Assembly (NCBI GenBank): GCA_028065725.1
Contig: JAPTVL010000402.1
Coordinates: 1 to 53,018 of the forward strand
Reading direction: 5' to 3'
DNA length: 53,018 bases
Source: Betaproteobacteria bacterium
Lineage (GTDB): Bacteria; Pseudomonadota; Gammaproteobacteria; Burkholderiales; Rhodocyclaceae
This document shows, piece after piece, positions 1 to 7,655 of the stretch. A program made the position numbers and the translations under genes. Under the pieces are notes generated by a model, which was given only the letters and a program-made list of their open reading frames with translations, was not told where the DNA came from and searched no databases. Position 1 is the stretch's first letter. Every line of letters starts with the position of its first letter.

Positions 1-1
1 C

Positions 2-181
2 TCAGTTCAGGTGATCGCCGAAGTACAGCAGGACATGGCGCTCGGGCGTGGCCTTGAGCTTCGCCACGGCAGCGATGTCGTCAGCGGTCAGCGGCACCAC
101 GCCGTCGAGGCGGTCGGCCGCAGCCGGCAGGCTGAAGACGGCGGCAAGCAAAAAACTGAAAAGGTAAAACAGGCGTCTCAT
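2..181 (-). CDS. Small exported protein of unknown function (59 aa)
   Basis: A short complete ORF that starts MRRLFYLF and has a clear signal peptide of about 23 residues (basic start, hydrophobic FLLAAVFSL, AAA-D cleavage site). The mature part is only about 36 residues and ends LLYFGDHLN. The start at 181 is chosen because an AGGAGA ribosome-binding site lies just upstream and because the longer reading frame upstream adds no signal-like sequence. It is the last gene visible downstream of fdhE and may be the tail of the formate dehydrogenase operon. I do not recognise the family. The end of the mature part (ERHVLLYFGDHLN) looks like the first strand of a thioredoxin-like fold, so it could be a truncated remnant; this is a guess. 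Confidence 0.6.
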   Translation of the reverse strand: MRRLFYLFSFLLAAVFSLPAAADRLDGVVPLTADDIAAVAKLKATPERHVLLYFGDHLN

Positions 182-330
182 CGGCGTCTCCTGACTGTCT
201 GCGGGCTGGAATATCAGCAGACAGTGTAGTTCAGGATTTGGTTCCGCGAATTGGCCGGGAGTCCCCGTCACCCGGATCCAGGGCGCGCAGAGCGGGCCGG
301 CGCCGTAGCGCCGGCGCCGACTCTTCGGAT
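182..330. other. Gap between fdhE and the small exported gene
   Basis: This short non-coding stretch holds a GC-rich inverted repeat near 297-318 (GGCGC/GCGCC arms with further GC complementarity), just beyond the fdhE stop. It has no clear T-run on the minus strand, so it may be only a weak terminator or an RNA-stabilising hairpin. The ribosome-binding site of the next gene lies at its left end. Confidence 0.35.
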
Positions 331-1254
331 TCAGCCGCCCGGCACCAGCAGCAGGTTGGGTCCGCTGCGGGCGTAGCCGGCTTCGTCCACCAGGATGTCG
401 AGCGCCAGTGTGGCAAGATCATCGGCGACCGGATCGACCGCGCCCTTTTCCGTGTAGACGATCTTCAGGTAGCTCTTGCAGGAGTCGCAGGTTTCGGCGC
501 GCACGGCAGCGGCGCCTTGCAGGCCTTCCGCTTCGAGATGGCGGTAGCTGACGCCTTCGGTGGCGTCGCAGCTGCTGCATTTGACGCGCACCAGATTCCA
601 CTCGGTGTTGCACAGCGCGCAGTGCAGATAGCGCAGGTTGCCGACCTCGCCGCCGCCGCGCACCACGCTGGCCACCGGCAGGAAACCGCAGCAGGGGCAG
701 ACGCCGGGCACGTCGAGTGCGGCGATTTCGGCAACGCCGAGGCGTGCCGCGCCGGCAGTCCACAGCACCTGCAACGCGGCGGCGACATAGGGCAGCAGGG
801 CGGCATCGTCGCCGTAGAGCTCGGTATGCAACACGCGTTCGGCCAGCGCCTCGATACGCTCGGCATCGTAGGCGGCGAGCCGGGCCAGGTCCTTGCGCGC
901 CGGCTCAGGGGCAGCCGGGGAGACGGCAGCGACGATCTGCGCCAGGCTCCGGCGCCAGGCTGGGTCGCGCGGCCAGGACTGTGCCGGCAGCAGCGGCATG
1001 CGGTGCTCGCGGGCCAGCGCCAACGTTGCCGCGGCGGGCAGCGCCAGCGGCGGCAGTGTCTGCAGCGTCGCATGCTGGGCGCGCGTGACGGCCGCCAGGA
1101 AACGCAGCCAGTCGCCGAGGCTGTGGCCTGCGGCGAGCTGGTCGAAGCGCTGCGCACGCGCGGCGAAAATGGTCGTGGCATCGGGCGCGATGACATGCGG
1201 CGGTTCGCTGCTCGACTTGATCGGGATGACGGGGGCTTGGATGGGTGCGCTCAT
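331..1254 (-). CDS. fdhE: Formate dehydrogenase accessory protein FdhE
   Basis: 307 aa, the usual FdhE length. The C-terminal half carries the rubredoxin-like cysteine pairs typical of the family: CPCC followed by GFLPVASVV, then LHCALCNTEWNLVRVKC, CSSC and CDSC. FdhE proteins are cytoplasmic and act in maturation of Tat-exported formate dehydrogenases; that is known for the family, not visible here. It is the fourth gene of the fdoG-fdoH-fdoI-fdhE order, the same order as the E. coli fdo operon, but a strong hairpin separates it from fdoI, so it may be made at a lower level. The upstream ribosome-binding site is weak. Confidence 0.93.
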   Translation of the reverse strand: MSAPIQAPVIPIKSSSEPPHVIAPDATTIFAARAQRFDQLAAGHSLGDWLRFLAAVTRAQHATLQTLPPLALPAAATLALAREHRMPLLPAQSWPRDPAWRRSLAQIVAAVSPAAPEPARKDLARLAAYDAERIEALAERVLHTELYGDDAALLPYVAAALQVLWTAGAARLGVAEIAALDVPGVCPCCGFLPVASVVRGGGEVGNLRYLHCALCNTEWNLVRVKCSSCDATEGVSYRHLEAEGLQGAAAVRAETCDSCKSYLKIVYTEKGAVDPVADDLATLALDILVDEAGYARSGPNLLLVPGG

Positions 1255-1270
1255 GGTGGAAGAGTTTTAC

Positions 1271-1308
1271 ATAAAAAACCCGCGGGCCGAAGCCCGCGGG
1301 TTTGTTTT
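1271..1308 (-). terminator. Hairpin with T-run between fdoI and fdhE
   Basis: A 12-bp perfect stem (1276-1287 paired with 1292-1303, loop CGAA) is followed on the minus strand by TTTTTTAT. This is a classical rho-independent terminator. It sits inside the operon between fdoI and fdhE, only about 20 nt before the fdhE start, so it should let through a fraction of transcripts. The plus-strand side also has a short T-rich flank. Confidence 0.8.
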
Positions 1309-1324
1309 GCGGCTTGCCGCCGGT

Positions 1325-1948
1325 TCAGGACTTGCCGGTGACCTGACGATACCACGCCCGGTGATGCTGCTTGGCCCAGGCGCGGGTGACCGTGCCGTAC
1401 ACCATGGCGCGCACCGTACCCCTGACCCACAGCGCGGCATAGACGTGCACGAAGATCATCGCGATCATGATCGCGGCGATCGCGGCATGCACCACCGCCC
1501 CGAGCCGCACCAGATCCACCGGGAAGCTGAAATAGGCGCGCCAGAGGATGATGCCGGAGACGAACAGCAGCAGCATGCACAGCGACATGATCCAGAACAT
1601 CGCCTTCTGGCCGCCGTTGTACTTGCCCTGTTCCGGCATGTCGTGGTCGTTGCCGTCCATCATCTCGCCGACGCGCGACAGCCATTCCTTGTCCGCCGCG
1701 GTCATCTGGTTCAGCGCGCGGAAGCGGAAGAACATCACGACGAAGGCAATCATCATCAAGGCGCCGACGATGGGGTGCAGGATGCGCGCCCAGACACCGC
1801 CGCCGAACAGCTGCGTCAGCGGATAGAAGGCCGGATGGAAGAAGGCCAGGCCGGACAGGGCGAGCAGGATGAAGCAGATGCCCACCAGCCAGTGATTGGC
1901 CCGCTCCTGCGCGTCGTAACGTTGCAGATCTTTCGGATTGCGGATCAT
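1325..1948 (-). CDS. fdoI: Formate dehydrogenase cytochrome b556 (gamma) subunit
   Basis: 207 aa, as in FdnI/FdoI. Four hydrophobic membrane segments are visible (around residues 15-37, 50-75, 110-135 and 145-170). Histidines in the first (ERANHWLVGICF) and last helices (VVHAAIAAIMIAMIFVHVYA) fit the two haem b ligand sets. It anchors the enzyme in the inner membrane and passes electrons from the beta subunit to quinone (family knowledge). The ATG at 1948 is preceded by a good GGAGG site. It is separated from fdoH by 118 bp that contain a GC-rich dispersed repeat. Confidence 0.93.
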   Translation of the reverse strand: MIRNPKDLQRYDAQERANHWLVGICFILLALSGLAFFHPAFYPLTQLFGGGVWARILHPIVGALMMIAFVVMFFRFRALNQMTAADKEWLSRVGEMMDGNDHDMPEQGKYNGGQKAMFWIMSLCMLLLFVSGIILWRAYFSFPVDLVRLGAVVHAAIAAIMIAMIFVHVYAALWVRGTVRAMVYGTVTRAWAKQHHRAWYRQVTGKS

Positions 1949-1974
1949 GATGCTGCCTCCGATGGGCCGCCCCG

Positions 1975-2062
1975 AGAGGGCAGCGAGTCAATGAACCGGA
2001 AGCCGCGCAGCGGCTGAACCGTCGTCACCCCCTTCCTGGGGAAGGGGGTTGGGGGGAAGGTC
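1975..2062 (-). repeat. GC-rich dispersed repeat, copy 1 (fdoH-fdoI gap)
   Basis: On the minus strand this gap reads TCCCCCCAACCCCCTTCCC, then GGAAGGGGGTGAC, then GGTTC-A-GCCGCT and CGCGGCT. The CCCCCTTCC/GGAAGGGGG arms form a hairpin and GCCGC/GCGGC forms a second one. A closely related sequence lies at 22352-22455, inside the ROK kinase gene, in the same orientation relative to transcription. It is therefore a dispersed intergenic-type repeat and not a site specific to fdo. Boundaries are approximate. Confidence 0.7.
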
Positions 2063-2066
2063 GTTT

Positions 2067-2951
2067 TCATTGCTCCTCCTTTTCCATCTCGTCTTCCAGT
2101 TCCTTCGACACTTCGTTGGGACCCTTCATCACGAAGTGGAACAGGCTGCCCAGTGCCACGGCAGCCATGGCCACGCTGGCCAGCGGCTTGGCGAAGCCCT
2201 TCCACAGCGATACCAGCGGACTGATGCTGGGGTCTGCGGGCAGGCCCTTGTAGAGCTCCGGCCGGTCGGCGTGGTGCAGCACGTACATGACGTGCGTGCC
2301 GCCCACCCCTGCCGGATCGTAGAGCCCCGCCTTGTCGTAGCCGCGCGACTTGAGGTCGACCACGCGCTTCGCCGCGTAATCCTTCATCTGCTCCTTCGAG
2401 CCGAACTGGATCGCGCCGGTCGGACAGACCTTGGCGCAGGCCGGAGCCTGGCCGACGGCCACCCGATCGGAACACAGCGAGCACTTGTAGGCCTTGCTGT
2501 CTTCCTGCGAAATGCGCGGGATGTTGAAGGGACAGCCGGTGATGCAGTAGCCGCAGCCGATGCAGTTTTCCTGGTGGAAATCGACAATGCCGTTGGCGTA
2601 CTGGATGATGGCGCCGGGCGCCGGGCAGGCCTTGAGGCAGCCCGGGTCGGCGCAATGCATGCAGCCGTCCTTGCGGATCAGCCACTCCAGCTTGCCTTTC
2701 TCTTCGACTTCGGCGTAGCGCATCACGGTCCACGACTTGGCCGTCAGGTCCATCGGATTGTCGTAGACGCCGTGGTTGACGCCGACCTCGTCGCGGATGT
2801 CGTTCCATTCCATGCACGCCGCCTGGCAGGCCTTGCAGCCGATGCAGGTGGAGACGTCGATCAGCTTGGCCACTGCCGTGGTCTGCCGGACGCCGGGTGC
2901 CGGGGTGGTCGTCGCCGAGCGGCGGGCGATATCTAAGCTTTGTAGTGCCAT
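2067..2951 (-). CDS. fdoH: Formate dehydrogenase iron-sulfur (beta) subunit
   Basis: 294 aa. Four cysteine clusters bind four [4Fe-4S] centres: [15 protein letters not shown] near residue 38, [30 protein letters not shown], and CSLCSDR with CAKVCP. A single C-terminal membrane helix (around residues 250-275) is typical of FdnH/FdoH. The protein carries electrons from the selenoprotein alpha subunit to cytochrome b. The ATG at 2951 follows a GGAG site and comes 12 nt after the fdoG stop. Confidence 0.95.
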   Translation of the reverse strand: MALQSLDIARRSATTTPAPGVRQTTAVAKLIDVSTCIGCKACQAACMEWNDIRDEVGVNHGVYDNPMDLTAKSWTVMRYAEVEEKGKLEWLIRKDGCMHCADPGCLKACPAPGAIIQYANGIVDFHQENCIGCGYCITGCPFNIPRISQEDSKAYKCSLCSDRVAVGQAPACAKVCPTGAIQFGSKEQMKDYAAKRVVDLKSRGYDKAGLYDPAGVGGTHVMYVLHHADRPELYKGLPADPSISPLVSLWKGFAKPLASVAMAAVALGSLFHFVMKGPNEVSKELEDEMEKEEQ

Positions 2952-2963
2952 TTAGCTATCTCC

Positions 2964-5900
2964 TCACACTTTCTCGATGTTGACCAGGAACGCCTTGTAT
3001 TCCGGCGTCTGGCAATTGGCGTCGCCGACGAACGGCGTCAGCGTGTTGGTGATGAAACCCGGCTTGGTGACCCCCTTGAAGCCCCAGTGGATCGGAATGC
3101 CCACGGTATGCACCTTCCTGCCGTCGACGTCGAGCGTCTTAATGCGCTTGGTGACCACCGCCACCGCCTTGATGAAGCCGCGGTTGCTGCGCACCTTGAC
3201 CTTGTCGCCGGTGGCGATGCCCTTTTCCTGCGCCAGCTGTTCGCTGATCTCGACGAACTGGTCGGGTTGCAGCACGGCATTGATCATCGAATGCTTGGTC
3301 CAGTAATGGAAGTGCTCGACCAGGCGATAGGTGGTGGCAACGTAAGGGAAGTCCTTGGCCTTGCCGAAGGTTTCCATGTCACCCTTGAACACCCGCGCCG
3401 CCGGATTGCTGGTGGCTTTCGGATTGCCGGGATGGAAGGGATTCTTGTCCAGCGGCGTTTCGAAGGGTTCGTAATGCTCGGGGAAGGGACCGTCGGCCAT
3501 GATCGGCGCGAACAGCCGCGCCACGCCTTCCGGCGTCATGATGAAAGGCATCACGTGCTCGTCGGGCGCCGCGTCGGGCCGCATGTCGGGCACGTCGTTG
3601 CCGCCCCAGGCCGTGCCGGTCCACTTGATCACGGTGCGCTTCGGGTCCCAGGGCTTGCCGGAAAGGTCGCAACTGGCGCGGTTGTAGATGATGCGCCGGT
3701 TGGCCGGCCAGGCGAAGCCCCAGTTCAGCGTCTGCCCCAGTCCCGAAGGATCGGAGTTGTCGCGCCGCGCCGTGAGGTTGCCCGCCTGCGACCAGCAGCC
3801 GCTGTAAATCCAGTTGCCGCAAGAGGTGGAACCGTCGTCGCGCAGCTGCGCGAAGCCGGCCAGCTGCTCGCCGGCCTTGACGATGACCTTGGTCTTGTCC
3901 TTCGGATCGAAGACGTCGCCCAGCGCCTTGCCGGAGATCTCCATGAGGAGTTCCGCCGACGACGGCTTGGCCGGGATGCGGTAGGGCCAGGTCAGGTTCA
4001 TGATCGGCTCGGGCAGCTTGCCGCCGTCCTTGGCATACATCGCCTTGAGCTTGAGGAACAGCGCGGCCAGGATCTCGATGTCGCCCTTCGATTCGCCGGG
4101 ACCGTCAGCGGCCTTCCAGTGCCACTGGATGACGCGACCGGAATTGGTGAAGCTGGCGGTCTCCTCGGCGAAAAGATTGGCCGGCAGGCGGAACACCTCG
4201 GTCTGCACCTTGCCCGGATCGACCTCGTTGAACTCGCCGTGCGGCTTCCAGAATTCCGAGGTGTCGGTGGCCAGCGGATCGATGATGACCAGGTACTTGA
4301 GCTTGGCCAGTGCATCGCCCACCTTCTTCTTGTTGGCCACCGAGGCCAGCGGGTTGAAGCCCTGGCAGAAGAAGCCGTTCATCTTGCCCTGGTGCATGCG
4401 CTCGAAGATCGCCAGCACGTCGTAGGCGGCGTCCTTCTTCGGCAGCCATTCGTAGCCGTAGTCGTTCTTGTCGGTCGCCGCCGCTCCGTACCAGGCCTTC
4501 TGCAGGCTGGTGAACCACTTCGGGAAGTTCTGCGGAAAGTTCATCTGGTTCGGCCGCAGTGCCTTGGGCGTGCGCTTTTCCAGATAGGTCTTGCGATCGA
4601 CGTCGGCATCGGTCGGCGCCGCCAGGTAGCCGGGCAGCACTTCCGAATAGAGGCACATGTCGGTGATGCCCTGCACGTTGGCGTGGCCGCGCAGCGCGTT
4701 GATGCCGCCGCCGGCCATGCCCATGTTGCCGAGCAGGAGCTGGATCAGGGCCATGGTGCGGATGTTCTGCGAACCGACCGAATGCTCGGTCCAGCCCAGC
4801 GCATAACATATCGTCATGGTCTTGTCGGGCGCCGCGGTCTCCGCCATCATTTCGCAGATCCTGAGGAAGGCGTCCTGCGGCGTACCGGTGGTCTTGCTCA
4901 CCAGTTCCGGCGTGTAGCGGCTGTAGTGCTTCTTCATCAGCTGGAACACGCAGTTCGGGTTCTCCAGGGTCGGATCGACCATGGCAAAGCCATCCTTGCC
5001 CATCTGGTACTTCCAGGTGTCCTTGCCGTAGCTGCGTTTTTCCGCGTTGTAGCCGGAGAACAGGCCGTCCTCGAACTTGAAGCCTTCGTCGATCAGGAAT
5101 GCGGCGTTGGTGTAGTTCTTGACGTACTCGTGATGGATCTTGTCCTTCGCCAGCAGGTAGTTGATGACGCCGCCGAGGAAGGCGATGTCGGAACCGGCGC
5201 GAATCGGCGCGTAGAAGTCGGAAACGGCGGCCGAGCGCGTGAACCGCGGGTCGACCACGATCAGCTTGGCCTTGCGATCCTTCTTCGCTTCGATCACCCA
5301 TTTGAAACCGCAGGGATGCGCTTCGGCGGCGTTGCCGCCCATGACGATCACCAGGTCCGAATTCTTCAGATCGACCCAGTGGTTGGTCATTGCGCCACGC
5401 CCAAATGTCGGACCCAGACTGGATACCGTGGGGGCGTGTCAAATACGTGCTTGCGTGTCGAGTGCGACGACTCCGAGGTTGCGCAGGATCTTGGACGTCA
5501 GGTAGCCGGCTTCGTTGCCGGCCGCCGATGAGGCGAGGAAACCCGTGGTGTTCCAGCGGTTCACCGTGACGCCGTCGGCATTCTTTTCGATCAGGTTGGC
5601 GTCGCGATCCTTCTTGACGTGGGTCGCGATGCGGTCGATGACCTCATCCCAGGAGATGCGCTTCCACTCGCTGCTGCCGGCTTCGCGCACTTCCGGGTAC
5701 TTGAGCCGGTTCGGGCTCTTGACCATGTCCATCAGGCCGGCGCCCTTGGGGCACAGGGTGCCGCGATTGACGGGATTATCCGGATCGCCCTCGATGTGGA
5801 TGATGTCCGCTTTCGCATTCTTGGACTTGTCGCCCGTGGTGTAGATCAGGACCCCGCAACTGACCGAGCAGTAGGGGCACATGTTGCGGGTTTCCGTGGC

Positions 5901-6026
5901 GTGGGCCAGCTTGTAGCTGCGCACCTCGGCCAGGGCCGATGTTGGCGAGAATCCCATCAGTGCGATGGAAGACCCGCTCATACCGGCGCCGCAGATCTTG
6001 AAGAACTGCCGCCGTGAGACTTGCAT
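2964..6026 (-). CDS. fdoG: Selenocysteine-containing formate dehydrogenase alpha subunit
   Basis: 1020 aa when the in-frame TGA at 5439-5441 is read as selenocysteine; it falls at residue 196, the same residue as in E. coli FdnG. The reading frame on both sides is continuous with the family (ALDTQARI-U-HAPTV, then FGRGAMTNHWV). The N-terminus MQVSRRQFFKICGAG is a twin-arginine signal, so the catalytic subunit faces the periplasm. Cys50, Cys53, Cys57 and Cys92 are the [4Fe-4S] ligands. The rest is the molybdopterin-guanine-dinucleotide fold. The start at 6026 is chosen over an upstream ATG at 6110 because of the AAGGAGG site and the Tat signal. A frame-only annotation would split it into two false genes. 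Confidence 0.96.
5409..5441 (-). promoter_or_regulatory. Selenocysteine codon and SECIS-like hairpin
   Basis: The TGA at 5441-5439 is followed by a hairpin read on the minus strand: CGG (5428-5426), an unpaired T (5425), ATCCA (5424-5420), loop GTC, TGGGT (5416-5412), CCG (5411-5409). The bulged U and the G-U start of the apical loop are the features recognised by SelB in bacterial SECIS elements. The spacing from the UGA also fits. Confidence 0.88.
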
Positions 6027-6066
6027 TGTTTGATTCCTCCTTGTTTGTATACCAGCGAACAATTTA

Positions 6067-6082
6067 TGCAATTTATGCGCCA
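6067..6082 (-). promoter_or_regulatory. Sigma-54 type promoter of the fdo operon
   Basis: The minus strand reads TGGCGC-ATAAA-TTGCA, matching the sigma-54 (-24/-12) consensus TGGCAC-N5-TTGCW with one mismatch and exact GG-GC spacing. It lies 41-56 nt upstream of the fdoG ATG, which leaves a short leader of about 30 nt with an AAGGAGG site. A divergent sigma-54 activator gene begins about 180 bp away. Confidence 0.78.
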
Positions 6083-6087
6083 ACTTC

Positions 6088-6190
6088 TTGTCACCAACAA
6101 GGACAATCACTTACCGCATTGCAGCAATCGCCGCCGGACAAAATGTCCACATCGTTTCGGGGCAAATGGGACAATTTGTCGCGGACAAAG
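6088..6190. promoter_or_regulatory. Candidate activator-binding palindromes upstream of fdoG
   Basis: Two dyads are visible: GGACA-AAA-TGTCC (6136-6148) and GACAA-T-TTGTC (6170-6180). Their centres are 33 bp apart, about three helical turns. Related half-sites lie at 6088-6092 and 6102-6106 (TTGTC-N9-GACAA) and at 6183-6188 (GGACAA). They sit about 70-120 bp upstream of the sigma-54 promoter, as enhancer sites for an NtrC-class activator should. Binding by the adjacent regulator is inference. Confidence 0.6.
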
Positions 6191-6263
6191 CTTGATTGCC
6201 AAGCCCCGTCGAATTGACGATGATGGGCGACACACAAGAATTAAATAAAGCGAGGAGACGCAT

Positions 6264-7655
6264 TTGAGTTCCGTGCCTGCAGTCACGCCGGTCGAGATCT
6301 CGCCCTGGCATCATCAGTCGGTGCTGGTGGTCGATGACGAGCCGGGCATGGTCAGCTTCCTGCAGCGCTCGCTGGCGTTGCGCTGCGGCTGGGTGGCCGC
6401 CGCCGGCAGCGTCGAAGAGGCGGCGGAACTGCTGCATCGACGCCATTTCGATCTGATCGTGCTCGACATCGCGCTGCCCGGCCGCTCCGGCGTCGAGTGG
6501 CTGCATCAGCTGCGCGACCAGGGCTTTGCCGGCGACGTGGTGCTGATGACCGCCTACGCCGATCTCGAAACCGCCATCGATGCCTTGCGCGCCGGCGCCG
6601 CCGATTTTCTGCTCAAACCGTTTTCGGTGGCGCAGATGCTGAATGCCGTGAAGCGCTGCTTCGAGCGCTCCTCGCTGCGGCGCGAGAATTTCGTGCTGCG
6701 CCGCGAACTCGACCAGCACGACGACAGCGTCGAAGGCATGATCGGCAACTCGGCCGTGATCCGCGACGTCTGCGCCCGCATCAAGCGCATCGCGCCAACC
6801 CCGACCACCGTGCTGATCCACGGCGAATCCGGCACCGGCAAGGAACTCGCCGCGCGCGCCCTGCATCGCATGAGTCCGCGCGCCGACGGACCCTTCGTGC
6901 CGATCAACTGCGCAGCGATTGCCGAGGACCTGATCGAGTCCGAGCTGTTCGGCCACGTCAAGGGCGCCTTCACCGGCGCGGCGGCCGGCCGCGAAGGCCT
7001 GTTCTATTATGCCCGTGGCGGCACGCTGTTCCTCGACGAAATCTCGGAACTGCCACTGTTGCTGCAGGCCAAGCTGCTGCGCGTACTGGAGGAGCGCAAG
7101 GTGCGTCCGGTGGGCTCGGAGCAGGAAGTCCCGGTGGACGTACGCGTGGTGGTGGCGACCAATCGCAACCTGCTGGAAGAAGTCACCGCCGGAAATTTTC
7201 GCCGCGACCTGTATTACCGGCTGCAAGTCGTCGAAGTGCTGATGCCGCCGCTGCGCGAGCGCATCGAGGACCTGCCGGATCTGGTCCATTATTTCATCGC
7301 CCAGTTGTCGGCACGCCTCGGCGTATCCGATTTCGCCTGCGATTCCGCCGTGCTGGGGCGACTGGCGCGCTACAGCTGGCCGGGCAACGTGCGCGAACTG
7401 AAGAACCTGATCGAACGCTCGCTGATACTGGGCTATTGCGCGGACGACTTCGTACCCGACGAGGAAGCCGAGGCCGCTGCCGTGTCGCCAGCGCCGACTC
7501 CTGATGCAGGCGGCGAGGACTCGCTGGCCGCCATCGAACGCCGCCACATTCTCGGCGTGCTGGAAAGCTGCAAGGGCAACAAGTCCGAGGCGGCACGGCG
7601 GCTCGGGGTCTCGCGCAAGACGCTCGAACGCAAGTGCGCGGCGTGGGGGGTCTAG
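6264..7655 (+). CDS. Sigma-54-dependent response regulator (NtrC class)
   Basis: 463 aa with three parts. The receiver domain (about residues 18-135) has the acidic pocket VVDDE and phospho-acceptor Asp68 in IVLDIALPG. The AAA+ domain (about 150-390) has Walker A GESGTGKE from residue 187, the sigma-54 contact loop GAFTGA at about 234 and Walker [12 protein letters not shown] Fis-type helix-turn-helix lies at the C-terminus ([19 protein letters not shown]). All ATPase motifs are intact. The TTG start at 6264 is used because GAGGAG lies 6 nt upstream. It is divergent from fdoG and overlaps the kinase gene downstream, so it probably activates the fdo operon. The signal is unknown. Confidence 0.92.
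   Translation: MSSVPAVTPVEISPWHHQSVLVVDDEPGMVSFLQRSLALRCGWVAAAGSVEEAAELLHRRHFDLIVLDIALPGRSGVEWLHQLRDQGFAGDVVLMTAYADLETAIDALRAGAADFLLKPFSVAQMLNAVKRCFERSSLRRENFVLRRELDQHDDSVEGMIGNSAVIRDVCARIKRIAPTPTTVLIHGESGTGKELAARALHRMSPRADGPFVPINCAAIAEDLIESELFGHVKGAFTGAAAGREGLFYYARGGTLFLDEISELPLLLQAKLLRVLEERKVRPVGSEQEVPVDVRVVVATNRNLLEEVTAGNFRRDLYYRLQVVEVLMPPLRERIEDLPDLVHYFIAQLSARLGVSDFACDSAVLGRLARYSWPGNVRELKNLIERSLILGYCADDFVPDEEAEAAAVSPAPTPDAGGEDSLAAIERRHILGVLESCKGNKSEAARRLGVSRKTLERKCAAWGV

Noticed and set aside
5391..5441. A frameshift or nonsense mutation splitting the formate dehydrogenase alpha gene
   Set aside because: The frame is unchanged across the TGA, the TGA is at the known selenocysteine position, and a SECIS-type hairpin follows. 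It is recoding, not damage.
3087..5531. A very long open frame on the plus strand opposite fdoG
   Set aside because: It is a shadow caused by high GC and codon bias. It has no ribosome-binding site, low-complexity composition, and the opposite strand encodes a well-known protein.
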